A DNA stretch of 64,000 nt. Source: Caccovicinus sp051878975. GTDB lineage: Bacteria; Bacillota; Clostridia; Lachnospirales; Lachnospiraceae. Of the stretch, positions 49,681 to 59,249 are shown piece by piece. Under the pieces are notes generated by a model. It was given only the letters and a program-made list of their open reading frames with translations. It did no database searches and was not told the origin of the DNA. Position numbers and translations under genes: made by a program. Location of the stretch: contig JBJELD010000016.1 in assembly GCA_051878975.1 (NCBI GenBank), positions 1-64,000 of the forward strand, read 5' to 3'. Every line of letters starts with the position of its first letter. The stretch's first letter is position 1.

Positions 49681-51090
49681 TCAGGAGCGGGCTTTTTTTC
49701 GGGCGGCCCGCTTTTTTTCGGCCGCGTCCTCATTGCTTAATTCCGGCCATACGGTGCAGAGCATGGTTCCGAAGCAGGCAGTGCCGCCCACAAAGTTGGA
49801 GATCGGTTCCGCCATAAAGACACCTCCGGTTCCCAGACCGAACAGATTGGGAAGGATCAAAATCAGCGGAATGACGATAATGACCTTGCGGAAGATCGAG
49901 AAGAATACGGCATTTTTGGATTTGCCGAGGGCAACAAACACGGCCTGTCCGGCAAACTGGAGGGACATCATGAAAAAGCCGAAATAATAAATCTGCATGG
50001 CCGGAACTCCGGCGGCTACCAGTTCGCTGTCCTGATTGAAGATCCGGATAAAAAATTCCGGGAATTTGTGGACGAGGAACCAGACACAGGTGGTGTAGCA
50101 GATGGCGGCGGCAGACATGAAAACTGCTGCTTTTTTGACTCGTTTATATTCCCCGGCGCCGTAGTTGAAGCCCATGACCGGCTGGGCGCTGTTGGTGATG
50201 CCGTTGACTGGCAGAGAGATGATCTCCCGGACAGAATTGATCACGGTCATGATTCCCACATACAGGTCGCCGCCCCAGCGGGCCAGGCTGGCGTTGTACA
50301 TGATCTGCACAAAACAGTTGGTGATGGACATGGTAAAGCCGGACAGACCCAGCCCGACAATGTTCAAAATCCGCTGTTTTTTCAGACGGAACGCCTTTCT
50401 CCGAAGCTTCAGAATGGTCTGACGGCCGGTCAGAAAACGGATGATCCAGGCAGCGGAAAGTCCTTGTGAGAGAATTGTGGCCCAGGCGGCACCCTGGACG
50501 CCCAGGTTCAGAACAAAGATAAAAACAGGATCCAGAATAATATTGGAAACGGCGCCGAGAAGCACCGTCATCATGCCGATTTTTCCGAAGCCCTGCGAGT
50601 TGATGAAGCTGTTCATGCCCAGGCCGGTCATAACGAAAACGCTTCCAAGCAGATAAATGGTGACGTAGGATTCGGCGTAGGAGATCGTGGCATCAGAAGC
50701 ACCGAACAAATACAGCATGGGACGTTTGAACAGGAGACCAAGGACGGTCAGCGCAAGGCCGCAGAGAATCATCATGATAAAGGAATTTCCCATAATGGCT
50801 TCGGCTTCCTCTTCATTGCCCCGGCCCCGCTCAATGGAGCAGAGCGGCGCGCCTCCCATTCCGAACAGGTTGGCAAAGGCAATCACCATGGAAATGATAG
50901 GAAGGCAGAGTCCGAGACCGGTCAGGGCCAGAGTCGCGTGTTCCGGAATCCGGCCGATGTAGATCCGGTCCACAATATTATAGAGAACATTGATGAGCTG
51001 TGCCAGTGTCATGGGAACGGCCAGGTTCAGGATGTTTTTCACGATGCTGCCCTGGGAAAAATCATTTTTTTGTGTAGTTGCTGCTGCCAT
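49681..51090 (-). CDS. MATE-family efflux transporter
   Basis: A 469-residue transporter with 12 predicted helices in two related halves, expected to export drugs or metabolites with Na+ or H+. NILNLAVPMTLAQLINVLYNIVDRIYIGRI at the N terminus and MGMNSF/FGKIGMM repeats fit the MATE/DinF group. It ends 9 bases from the converging yqeC-mocA gene. Its substrate is unknown. Confidence 0.92.
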   Translation of the reverse strand: MAAATTQKNDFSQGSIVKNILNLAVPMTLAQLINVLYNIVDRIYIGRIPEHATLALTGLGLCLPIISMVIAFANLFGMGGAPLCSIERGRGNEEEAEAIMGNSFIMMILCGLALTVLGLLFKRPMLYLFGASDATISYAESYVTIYLLGSVFVMTGLGMNSFINSQGFGKIGMMTVLLGAVSNIILDPVFIFVLNLGVQGAAWATILSQGLSAAWIIRFLTGRQTILKLRRKAFRLKKQRILNIVGLGLSGFTMSITNCFVQIMYNASLARWGGDLYVGIMTVINSVREIISLPVNGITNSAQPVMGFNYGAGEYKRVKKAAVFMSAAAICYTTCVWFLVHKFPEFFIRIFNQDSELVAAGVPAMQIYYFGFFMMSLQFAGQAVFVALGKSKNAVFFSIFRKVIIVIPLILILPNLFGLGTGGVFMAEPISNFVGGTACFGTMLCTVWPELSNEDAAEKKRAARKKARS

Positions 51091-51228
51091 AACGGACCCC
51101 CTTCTTTTTTGCTATACTATACCGCGAATTCCCGGATTCGTCCAGCGATATCCGAAAATTATGGAAGAAACAGGAATCCATAACCGGGAGGAAAGAAAAC
51201 CATAACAGAACTTCATAACCTGAAAGTA

Positions 51229-51257
51229 TTGACAGATTGGGACTTTTGGAAGATAAT
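51229..51257 (+). promoter_or_regulatory. Promoter of ilvE
   Basis: TTGACA (51229-51234), 17 bases, GATAAT (51252-51257), 58 bases before the start. Confidence 0.7.
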
Positions 51258-51315
51258 GATGTAAATCAATGAATTGACTGACATAAGAGCCAGGCATGTG
51301 AAAGGAAGATAAAAA

Positions 51316-52386
51316 ATGCAGACAATCAGAATTGAAAAGACCACCTGTCCAAAGGAGAAACCGGGAAAGGATAACCCATTAGTATTTGGCACCATCTTTA
51401 CAGATCATATGTTTGTGATGGATTACGAGACCGGAAAAGGCTGGCATGATCCGAGAGTCGTACCGTATCAGCCGCTGGTACTGGAGCCGTCTGCCATGGT
51501 ATTCCATTACGGTCAGGAAATGTTTGAGGGCTTAAAGGCCTACAAGGCCGATGACGGAAGAATCCTTCTGTTCCGTCCGGACAAGAATATTGAACGTGCA
51601 AACCGCAGCAACCGCAGACTTTGCATTCCGGAGATCCCGGAGGATATTTTCCTGGAAGCACTCAAGACGATCGTAAAGGTAGATGCGGACTGGATTCCGA
51701 CCAAGCCGGGCACCGCACTGTACATCCGTCCGTTCGTTATTGCAACGGATCCGTTCCTGGGCGTTCGTCCGTCTAATACCTACAAGTTCATCATCATTCT
51801 GTCTCCGGTAGGCGCTTACTATGCAAGCGGACTGGATCCGGTTAAGATCTGGATCGAGGATGAGTATGTAAGAGCCGTGAAGGGCGGTATCGGCGAGGCA
51901 AAGACCGGCGGCAATTATGTGGCATCTCTTGCAAGCCAGGTAAAGGCACATGATGAGGGTTACGCACAGGTTCTGTGGCTGGATGGCGTACATAGAAAGT
52001 ATATTGAGGAAGTAGGTGCCATGAACATCTTCTTCAAGATCAACGGCACCGTAGTAACTCCGGAATTAAACGGAAGCATCCTGCCGGGTGTTACCAGAGA
52101 TTCTGCCATTCAGCTCTGCAAGATGTGGGGCGTTCCGGTTGAGGAGAGAAAAATTTCCGTGGATGAGGTCATCCAGACGGCGGAGAGCGGCGAGATGGAG
52201 GAGTGCTTCGGCACCGGCACTGCTGCGGTAGTATCTCCGGTAGGTGAGCTTCGCTTTGAGAATGAAAAGATGCCGATCAGCAACAATCACATCGGTGAGC
52301 TGACCCAGAGAATCTATGATACCATTACCGGCATCCAGTTAGGACGGATCGAAGGTCCGGAAGGCTGGAGCGTGGAAGTAAAGTAA
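51316..52386 (+). CDS. ilvE: Branched-chain amino acid aminotransferase
   Basis: A 356-residue fold-type IV PLP enzyme that moves amino groups between branched-chain keto acids and glutamate. HYGQEMFEGLKAYKADDGRILLFRPDKN near the N terminus and the PLP-lysine region HRKYIEEVGAMNIFF (Lys about 228) are clear. The GNYVASL loop and TGTAAVVSPVG follow. The start at 51316 is preceded by GGAAG. The AEC permease gene follows after 24 bases. Confidence 0.95.
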   Translation: MQTIRIEKTTCPKEKPGKDNPLVFGTIFTDHMFVMDYETGKGWHDPRVVPYQPLVLEPSAMVFHYGQEMFEGLKAYKADDGRILLFRPDKNIERANRSNRRLCIPEIPEDIFLEALKTIVKVDADWIPTKPGTALYIRPFVIATDPFLGVRPSNTYKFIIILSPVGAYYASGLDPVKIWIEDEYVRAVKGGIGEAKTGGNYVASLASQVKAHDEGYAQVLWLDGVHRKYIEEVGAMNIFFKINGTVVTPELNGSILPGVTRDSAIQLCKMWGVPVEERKISVDEVIQTAESGEMEECFGTGTAAVVSPVGELRFENEKMPISNNHIGELTQRIYDTITGIQLGRIEGPEGWSVEVK

Positions 52387-52410
52387 AAGGAACAGAAAGC
52401 AGAAATCAAT

Positions 52411-53331
52411 ATGGAAATGACGGCGGTACTGATAAAAGCAGTCACATTTGTTGGAATTATCCTTTTGGGATATGGCTTGAAGCGGATTGGCTTCTTTCAG
52501 GAGAAGGACTTTTTCCTTCTGTCCAAAATTGTGATTAAGATTACGTTGCCGGCCGCCATTGCTTACAGCTTTGCCAGCATGGAGTTGTCACCCTCCATGC
52601 TGGTTTTAAGTCTGTTCGGATTTGGCGGCGGCGTTTTGATGATTGGACTGGGCTATCTGATCAATCTGAGAAAAAGCCGGGAGGAGCGGGCATTCGGCAT
52701 GCTGAATGTTTCCGGGTATAATATCGGAAATTTTGCTCTTCCCTTTGTCCAGAGTTTCTTAGGCCCGGTGGGCGTGATGACCACCAGCCTGTTTGATTCC
52801 GGAAATGCAGTGATCTGCCTGGGCGGCGCCTACAGCCTGGCATCCATGGCAGGCGGAACCTCCAAGGGAGGAAACCCACTGAAAAACATTGTAAAAGCTC
52901 TGGGAAAATCGGTTCCTTTCCTGGTGTATGTGATCATGATCGTGGTGCGCCTTCTGGACATCACGGTTCCGCAGGTTGTCGTTTCCTTTGCCGGAACGAT
53001 TTCCAATGCGAATGCCTTTATGGCGATGCTGATGCTGGGCGTGGGCTTTAAGGTAACTCTGAATAAGGAATATACGGGAAGGCTGGCCAAATACCTGCTG
53101 CTGCGCTACAGTGTGGCGGCCGTGCTGGCAGCAGTTTACTATTTCCTGCTTCCGTTTGATCTGGAAATCCGCAGGACACTGGTGCTTCTGGCCTTTGCCC
53201 CGGTGGCGTCGGCCAATCCGGCATTTACCGGTGAAATGAACGGCGATGTGGGCCTTTCCAGTGCATTTAATTCCATTTCAATTGTAACCAGCATTATCAT
53301 TATGACAATTCTGCTTCTGATCCTGCTTTAA
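52411..53331 (+). CDS. AEC family permease
   Basis: A 306-residue auxin-efflux-carrier family protein with about ten helices in two repeats. Bacterial members often carry malate or other organic acids. GYNIGNFALPFVQSFLG is the recognisable core. Its position after ilvE suggests an operon, but not a definite substrate. Confidence 0.88.
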   Translation: MEMTAVLIKAVTFVGIILLGYGLKRIGFFQEKDFFLLSKIVIKITLPAAIAYSFASMELSPSMLVLSLFGFGGGVLMIGLGYLINLRKSREERAFGMLNVSGYNIGNFALPFVQSFLGPVGVMTTSLFDSGNAVICLGGAYSLASMAGGTSKGGNPLKNIVKALGKSVPFLVYVIMIVVRLLDITVPQVVVSFAGTISNANAFMAMLMLGVGFKVTLNKEYTGRLAKYLLLRYSVAAVLAAVYYFLLPFDLEIRRTLVLLAFAPVASANPAFTGEMNGDVGLSSAFNSISIVTSIIIMTILLLILL

Positions 53332-53413
53332 GGCAGGCGGTTTTTCTGCCCCGGAGCTGCGGCGCTTTTTGGCAGGCGCGGACCGTGCAGAAAGCAGAAG
53401 AAAGGAAATCCAT

Positions 53414-54466
53414 ATGAAAAGCAGAGTACAGGATGCGGTTGAGCTGTTCATGGCCGGATATAACTGCTGTCAGTCGGTGTTTGCTGCCTACAGCGATCTG
53501 TTCGGAATGGACCGGGAGCAGGCGCTGAAGCTGTCCTGTTCGTTCGGAGCCGGCATGGGACGAATGCGGGAGGTATGCGGCGCAGTGTCCGGCATGAATC
53601 TGATTGCCGGGCTGGCGTGCGGAAACGCAGATCCAGAGGATCAGGCAGCCAAGACCAGGAATTATGAGACGGTGCGGCGAATGGCGGATGCGTTCCGCGC
53701 AGAGCATCAGACGATCATCTGCCGGGAAATACTGGGCTTAAGAGCAGCGGAGAAGAGCGCGGCGCCGTCTCTTCGAACCGAGGACTATTACAAGAGCCGG
53801 CCCTGCGCCCGGATGGTGGCAACGGCGGCCCGGATCATTGAAGAGACCTTCCCGGAGCTTCTGGCGGAAAAGACAGAGCAGTTTGCCATCTATGACGAGG
53901 ACGGAACCAGAATCGGCGTCCGCTCCAGAGAGGAGGCCCATCGCCTGGGACTGTGGCATGAGGTCGTGCACTGCTGGATGTATTGCAGAAGCGGAGACAA
54001 TATCTGGCTGTATTTTCAGCAGAGAGCTCATTCGAAAAAAGATTTTCCGGACTATTATGATCTGGCTTCTACCGGTCATGTGGATGCAGGAGAGAGCCAT
54101 GAGGAGGCGGTATACCGGGAAGTCCGTGAGGAGACCGGTGTCCGGATGGAAGCAGAAAACCTGACTTACCTCGGAACGGTCCGGGAAGAGATTTGCGAGG
54201 GCGATTTCTTTGACCGGGAAATCGGACATGTATATCTTTACCGGCTGGATGTTCCGTTTTTTGCACCAGGCGAGGAAGTGGATCGTATGGTGGCCGTATC
54301 CAGGGAGGAATATGAGAAAAAGGAACTGGGCAAGGCAGCTTATATTCAAGGCTTTACGCTGGAAGGAGAGCCGGTCATAATCAAGGAAGAGGACTGGTGC
54401 CGCCACGAAGGCGAGTATGAGCAGCTGGTAAAACGGTTCTTGACAAAAACGGATTCCGTGTTATAA
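53414..54466 (+). CDS. C_GCAxxG_C_C family domain fused to a NUDIX hydrolase
   Basis: A 350-residue fusion. Residues 1-145 carry the C_GCAxxG_C_C family pattern: GYNCCQSVFAAY, LSCSFGAGMGRMREVCGAVSG, and later cysteines in IICREILG and RPCARMVA. The family is redox- or metal-linked with unknown chemistry. Residues 155-350 are a NUDIX protein of the isopentenyl-diphosphate-isomerase-like type (ASTGHVDAGESHEEAVYREV followed by REETG). The start at 53414 has GAAAGGAAA in front. The last codons hold the thrS promoter. Confidence 0.87.
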   Translation: MKSRVQDAVELFMAGYNCCQSVFAAYSDLFGMDREQALKLSCSFGAGMGRMREVCGAVSGMNLIAGLACGNADPEDQAAKTRNYETVRRMADAFRAEHQTIICREILGLRAAEKSAAPSLRTEDYYKSRPCARMVATAARIIEETFPELLAEKTEQFAIYDEDGTRIGVRSREEAHRLGLWHEVVHCWMYCRSGDNIWLYFQQRAHSKKDFPDYYDLASTGHVDAGESHEEAVYREVREETGVRMEAENLTYLGTVREEICEGDFFDREIGHVYLYRLDVPFFAPGEEVDRMVAVSREEYEKKELGKAAYIQGFTLEGEPVIIKEEDWCRHEGEYEQLVKRFLTKTDSVL

Positions 54467-54467
54467 T
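54440..54467 (+). promoter_or_regulatory. Promoter of the thrS T-box transcript
   Basis: TTGACA (54440-54445), 16 bases, TATAAT (54462-54467). The -10 contains the stop codon of the previous gene. Confidence 0.75.
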
Positions 54468-54473
54468 CGGAAC

Positions 54474-54718
54474 AGATAAAGCGTTGATGAGACCAGTAGC
54501 CTGTTTGGAATGCACAGAGAGAGGTGCGTTTGGTGAAAGCACCTTGCAGAAAGAACAGAGGAAGACCAGCTCGGAGCGTCCCTTAATCGGGAACGGTGAT
54601 TCCGTTATCATCAAATGAAGCGGCACATGCTTACAGGATGTGCAATCAGGGTGGAACCGCGATAACGATCGTCCCTTATTATGTATTTTCGTACATGATA
54701 AGGGGATTTTTTTATTTT
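54474..54718 (+). promoter_or_regulatory. T-box riboswitch of thrS
   Basis: A tRNA-sensing leader. The T-box sequence AGGGTGGAACCGCG is at 54648-54661. The likely specifier codon is ACC (Thr) at 54565-54567. Stem I starts near GCGTTGATGAG. The terminator is GTCCCTTATTATGTA with TACATGATAAGGGGA and a T run (54671-54717). Uncharged tRNA-Thr should allow read-through into thrS. Confidence 0.93.
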
Positions 54719-54736
54719 AAGAAAGGAAGAAACAGC

Positions 54737-56668
54737 ATGAAAGTAACATTAAAAGACGGCTCTGTCAAAGAGTATGCGCAGCCGATGTCTGTCATTGACA
54801 TTGCGAAGGATTTAAGTGAAGGCCTGGCCAGAATGGCCTGTGTGGGCGAGATCAATGGGGAAACCGCCGATCTCCGCACGGTGATTGAGGAAGACTGTAC
54901 GTTAAATATTTTAACAGCAAAGGATGAGAAGGGTCTGGCGGCGCTGCGTCATTCTGCAAGCCATGTGATGGCACAGGCGATCAAGCGTCTGCATCCGGAG
55001 ATTAAGCTGGCAATCGGTCCGTCCATTGCAGACGGATTCTATTATGATATCGATCCGGTCAATCCGATTACGGCAGAGGAGCTGCCTAAAATTGAAGCGG
55101 AGATGAAGAAGATTGTCAAAGAGGCACTGCCGATTGAGCGGTTTACCCTTCCGCGCGATGAGGCGATTGCTCTGATGAAGGAAAAGGATGAGCCGTATAA
55201 GGTGGAGCTGATTGAGGATCTTCCGGAGGGCGAGGAAATCAGCTTTTACAGACAGGGTGAGTTCACCGATCTGTGTGCCGGCCCGCACCTGATGAATACC
55301 AAGGAAGTAGGAAAGGCTTATAAGCTGATGAGCATTGCCGGCGCTTACTGGAGAGGCAACGAGCACAACAAGATGCTGACCCGTATCTATGCGACTGCAT
55401 TTGCAAAGAAGGAAGAGCTGGATGCCTATGTGACCATGATGGAGGAGGCAAAGAAACGTGACCACAGAAAGCTTGGCAAAGAGCTTGGCTTATTCATGAT
55501 GCATGAGGCCGGCCCGGGCTTCCCGTTCTTCCTGCCGAAGGGTATGGTTCTGAAGAATACGCTTTTGGATTACTGGAGAGAAATCCATAAGAAAGCCGGT
55601 TATGTGGAGATTTCCACTCCGATTATCCTGAACCGGAGTTTGTGGGAGACCTCCGGCCATTGGGATCATTATAAGAACAACATGTACACCACGGTTATTG
55701 ATGAGCAGGATTATGCGATTAAGCCGATGAACTGTCCGGGCGGCGTTCTGGTTTATGCTTCTGAGCCGCGTTCCTACCGGGATCTGCCGCTGCGTATGGG
55801 TGAGCTGGGACTGGTTCATCGTCATGAAAAGTCCGGCCAGCTGCACGGTCTGATGCGCGTGCGCTGCTTTACCCAGGACGATGCGCATATCTTTATGACG
55901 CCGGAACAGATCAAGGATGAGATCAAGGGCGTTGCAAAGCTGATCGATGATGTGTATTCGCTGTTTGGCTTTAAGTATCATGTAGAATTGTCCACCAGGC
56001 CGGAGGACAGCATGGGAAGCGACGAGGACTGGGAGATGGCAACGGAAGGCCTTCGTTCCGCGCTGGATGAGCTGGGACTGGACTATGTGGTCAATGAAGG
56101 GGACGGCGCATTCTACGGCCCGAAGATCGATTTCCATCTGGAGGATTCCATCGGAAGAACCTGGCAGTGCGGAACCATTCAGCTGGATTTCCAGCTCCCG
56201 CAGCGGTTTGAACTGGAGTACATCGGCGCAGATGGTGAAAAGCACCGTCCAATCATGATCCATCGTGTGGCATTCGGTTCCATTGAGCGGTTTATCGGCA
56301 TTCTGATCGAGCATTTTGCAGGTGCATTCCCGACCTGGCTGGCTCCGGTTCAGGTAAAGATTCTTCCGATTTCCGATAAATTTACCGAGTATGGCAGAAC
56401 CGTTCTGGAAAAGCTGCAGGCAGCCGGAATCCGTGCAGAGCTGGATACCCGTTCTGAAAAGATCGGCTACAAGATCCGTGAGGCACAGACGCAGAAGATT
56501 CCGTATATGCTGGTTGTAGGACAGAAGGAAGCAGACGAAGGCGTGATCTCTGTGAGAAGTCGTTTTGCCGGAGATGAAGGACAGAGCACCATCGAGGATT
56601 TCCTGGCTGCCATTCAGAAAGAAATTCAGGAGAAGACCATCCGCAAGGTGGAGCCTGCTGAGAAATAA
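54737..56668 (+). CDS. thrS: Threonyl-tRNA synthetase
   Basis: A 643-residue class II synthetase: TGS domain (1-60), editing domain with HSASHVMAQAI (about 75-85), catalytic core with GPGFPFFLPKG and NCPGGVLVYASEPRSYRDLP, motif 3 with IHRVAFGSIERFIGILIEH, and the anticodon-binding domain (from about 540, APVQVKILPISDKFTEYG). Length is normal. ATG 54737 follows AAAGGAAG. The longer frame upstream runs through the T-box. Confidence 0.97.
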   Translation: MKVTLKDGSVKEYAQPMSVIDIAKDLSEGLARMACVGEINGETADLRTVIEEDCTLNILTAKDEKGLAALRHSASHVMAQAIKRLHPEIKLAIGPSIADGFYYDIDPVNPITAEELPKIEAEMKKIVKEALPIERFTLPRDEAIALMKEKDEPYKVELIEDLPEGEEISFYRQGEFTDLCAGPHLMNTKEVGKAYKLMSIAGAYWRGNEHNKMLTRIYATAFAKKEELDAYVTMMEEAKKRDHRKLGKELGLFMMHEAGPGFPFFLPKGMVLKNTLLDYWREIHKKAGYVEISTPIILNRSLWETSGHWDHYKNNMYTTVIDEQDYAIKPMNCPGGVLVYASEPRSYRDLPLRMGELGLVHRHEKSGQLHGLMRVRCFTQDDAHIFMTPEQIKDEIKGVAKLIDDVYSLFGFKYHVELSTRPEDSMGSDEDWEMATEGLRSALDELGLDYVVNEGDGAFYGPKIDFHLEDSIGRTWQCGTIQLDFQLPQRFELEYIGADGEKHRPIMIHRVAFGSIERFIGILIEHFAGAFPTWLAPVQVKILPISDKFTEYGRTVLEKLQAAGIRAELDTRSEKIGYKIREAQTQKIPYMLVVGQKEADEGVISVRSRFAGDEGQSTIEDFLAAIQKEIQEKTIRKVEPAEK

Positions 56669-57798
56669 TGAGAACCGTACAGAAACGATTATTTTACCTG
56701 GATGTGATCCGGGTGGCGGCCGCGGTTCTGATCGTGATCTACCATTTTCCGCTGTCCATCTGGGTGAATGTGGGTTCGGAACATTCGGTTGATATCCTTC
56801 ATGCCGCGGCAAACGGAAGCTGGGGAATGATTCCGGTATACGGTTTCTTCATGGTGTCCGGCGCGGCGCTGATGCACCGGTACGGAAACGAGGGAAAGCT
56901 GGACATCCGGAAATTTTATAAGAAGCGGTTTTTAAGCATTTATCCGCTTTTCTGGATTGCCTATGTGATCGGATTTTTTGCAGTGTACTGGCAGCTGGGA
57001 CATTTGTATGACGTGCCGGCCTGGTCGATCATCTGGTCGGTGATCGGAATCGACGGTTGGATCGTGAACTGGGTTCCTACCTTTTACATGGTGGGAGAAT
57101 GGTTTCTGGGAAGCATTATCATGCTGTATCTGGTATTCCCGCTGGTGAGATTTTTCTGGAAAAAGAACCCAAACCGGACCATGCTGGCCGTTTCCCTGGC
57201 AGCGGCTGTGCTGTTCTGGTATCATCCGTTTCCGATGGATATCAAGCAGAATCCGGTGATTGATCTGTTTTATTTCCTTCTCGGCGCCTGGCTGGAAGAG
57301 CTGCGGCGCCGGATGGAGGAGAGAGCGGTTCAAAAAAATGCGAAAGCGTCAGGCAGAAGAACCAGAGCAGAGAAGACCGGTTTTGGCATCTGGCTGATCA
57401 GTCTGCTGGCTCTTGGAATCTGGGTGTTTGTGCCGGTTACCCGTGGTCTGCCTCCGATGGAAGCCACTGTTTCAGCCGGAGCCTGGGGCGCCGGCATGTT
57501 CCTGCGTCAGTGTTTTATTCTGGCCGGCACCTGTGCCTTTTACATCGTGCTGATGGGAATCTCCCGCCTGCTGGAAGCAGGCCGTCATTCAAAAAAAATC
57601 ATTCTGGAAATCAGCGGGAAAACGTACGGGATTTTCCTGACTCATCATATGGCAGCGCAGCTTCTGTGCGGGCATTTTGACGGTGCGGCTTCCGGCCGGC
57701 TGGAAATTTTATGTATGCTGATTCTGGTATTTCTGGTAACCTGGATTGCTGCGCTGGCAATTTACCGGATTCAGGCATACATAAAAGAGCGGTTTTGA
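56668..57798 (+). CDS. Acyltransferase family 3 membrane protein
   Basis: A 376-residue integral membrane protein with about ten helices and the family start RLFYLDVIRVAAAVLIVIYHF (catalytic His near the end of that helix). Members transfer acyl groups to sugars or surface polymers. The start shares one base with the thrS stop codon, so the genes are coupled. The acceptor is unknown. Confidence 0.85.
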   Translation: MRTVQKRLFYLDVIRVAAAVLIVIYHFPLSIWVNVGSEHSVDILHAAANGSWGMIPVYGFFMVSGAALMHRYGNEGKLDIRKFYKKRFLSIYPLFWIAYVIGFFAVYWQLGHLYDVPAWSIIWSVIGIDGWIVNWVPTFYMVGEWFLGSIIMLYLVFPLVRFFWKKNPNRTMLAVSLAAAVLFWYHPFPMDIKQNPVIDLFYFLLGAWLEELRRRMEERAVQKNAKASGRRTRAEKTGFGIWLISLLALGIWVFVPVTRGLPPMEATVSAGAWGAGMFLRQCFILAGTCAFYIVLMGISRLLEAGRHSKKIILEISGKTYGIFLTHHMAAQLLCGHFDGAASGRLEILCMLILVFLVTWIAALAIYRIQAYIKERF

Positions 57799-57847
57799 AT
57801 CATACTAACTTTGTTTCAATATTAATCCCAATCAGGAGGAATGAATG

Positions 57848-58162
57848 ATGACAAAGTTAGACTGTAATGTAACCAGCTGTATGCATAATGCAGATAACTG
57901 CTGCTGCAAACAGGAGATTATCGTAGACGGACAGCAGGCCAAAGAATCTTGTGAGACCTGCTGCGGAAGCTTCGATGAGAACAAGGGCGGTTCCTTTACC
58001 AATCTGTTCAAAACACCGGAGAAAAAGCTGGAGGTCGGCTGTGAGGCCGTTAACTGTGTTTACAATGAAGAGCGCCGCTGTGTAGCGGATCATATCGGTA
58101 TTACCGGCGACGGCGCAAGCGAAGCGGCTCAGACGGAGTGCAGCAGCTTCCGGAAACGGTAA
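57848..58162 (+). CDS. DUF1540 protein with two Cys-rich repeats
   Basis: A 104-residue protein with two DUF1540 units: CNVTSCMHNADNCCCKQEI ... CETCCGSF at 6-40 and CEAVNCVYNEERRCVADHIGI ... TECSSF at 60-102. Each likely binds one metal ion. The family is common in spore-forming Firmicutes and of unknown function. GGAGG precedes the start. Confidence 0.87.
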   Translation: MTKLDCNVTSCMHNADNCCCKQEIIVDGQQAKESCETCCGSFDENKGGSFTNLFKTPEKKLEVGCEAVNCVYNEERRCVADHIGITGDGASEAAQTECSSFRKR

Positions 58163-58180
58163 AACAAAACAGAGCAGAAC

Positions 58181-58237
58181 AACAAAAACTGCAGGCTTCG
58201 GGCGGGGGATCGCCGTCCGGAGATCTGCAGTTTTTTT
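58181..58237 (+). terminator. Intrinsic terminator after the DUF1540 gene
   Basis: AACAAAAACTGCAG (58181-58194) pairs with CTGCAGTTTTTTTGTT (58225-58240); the long T run follows the stem. Confidence 0.85.
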
Positions 58238-58284
58238 GTTGTCTGTGAATGTAAAATGCTGTGCGGAGATTCGGCGGAAAGTTC

Positions 58285-58313
58285 TTTACAAAGAAAAATG
58301 CGGGTTGTATACT
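58285..58313 (+). promoter_or_regulatory. Promoter of the D-amino-acid aminotransferase operon
   Basis: TTTACA (58285-58290), 17 bases, TATACT (58308-58313), 45 bases before the start. Confidence 0.7.
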
Positions 58314-58358
58314 GATACCAGCCAATAACCATTCAAAAGAAAAGGAGTGTGACCAGAA

Positions 58359-59201
58359 ATGGAACAGATGAAAAATCTGGCATATTATAACGGAAAAATC
58401 ACCTTGATTGATGATATGATGATTCCGGCCAATGACCGGGGCTTTTATTTTGGGGACGGAATCTATGAGGCGGCCATGGTCTTCCACCATAAGATCTTTG
58501 CGCTTCAGGACCATCTGGACCGGATGTTCAACAGCGCCGCTCTGCTTCGGATTGTCCTCCCGTACACGAAGGAGGAGATCGGTGCTCTGCTTTCTGAGCT
58601 GGCCCTGAAGGTAGAGAGCAGCTGTCAGTTTCTGTATTGGCAGGTTACCAGAGGAACGGCTCCGAGAAACCATTTCTTCCCGGGCCCTGAGGTTCCCAGC
58701 AATCTTTATGTATACATCAAGCCGTGGAAGGGTGTGGAGATGTCCGATGAATATCGTCTGATGAGCATCACGGACACTCGTTTTCTTCACTGCAACATCA
58801 AGACACTGAATCTGATCCCGAATGTGATGGCAGCCCAGCAGGCAAAGGAAGCCGGCTGCAATGAGGCAGTATTTGTCCGGGACGGCTTTGTGACGGAGGG
58901 ATCCCATTCCAACGTATCCATTATTAAGGACGGCGTATTTATCACGCATCCGCTGGACAATCTGATTCTTCCGGGTACGGAGAGAAAGCATATTCTCCGC
59001 TACTGCGGCGAGCTGGGAATTCCGACCGAGGAGCGCGCCTTCACTCTGGAGGAGATGGCACAGGCCGACGAGATCCTGGTTACCAGCACCAGCCACCCGA
59101 GCATGAGAGCCATGGAGCTGGACAAGAGGCCGGTGGGAATGAAGGATCCGGAGCTGGTAAAGAAGCTGCGTGATCGGTATCTGGAGGAAATCAACGAGTA
59201 A
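58359..59201 (+). CDS. dat: D-amino-acid aminotransferase
   Basis: A 280-residue fold-type IV aminotransferase. The PLP lysine is in FLHCNIKTLNLIPNVMA (Lys148). NDRGFYFGDGIYEAAMVF near residue 25-42 and EGSHSNVSIIKDG near 180 are typical of Dat. It transfers amino groups between D-alanine and keto acids. The class also includes aminodeoxychorismate lyase, but the order of motifs favours Dat. A P1-type peptidase gene follows after 48 bases. Confidence 0.9.
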   Translation: MEQMKNLAYYNGKITLIDDMMIPANDRGFYFGDGIYEAAMVFHHKIFALQDHLDRMFNSAALLRIVLPYTKEEIGALLSELALKVESSCQFLYWQVTRGTAPRNHFFPGPEVPSNLYVYIKPWKGVEMSDEYRLMSITDTRFLHCNIKTLNLIPNVMAAQQAKEAGCNEAVFVRDGFVTEGSHSNVSIIKDGVFITHPLDNLILPGTERKHILRYCGELGIPTEERAFTLEEMAQADEILVTSTSHPSMRAMELDKRPVGMKDPELVKKLRDRYLEEINE

Positions 59202-59249
59202 ACGGAACCGAAGGATGAAAATCAGACAGCAGAGAGGAGCATCCACGTG

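Noticed and set aside
55490..56812. Minus-strand open frame (440 codons) over thrS
   Set aside because: Antisense to threonyl-tRNA synthetase and without recognisable domains.
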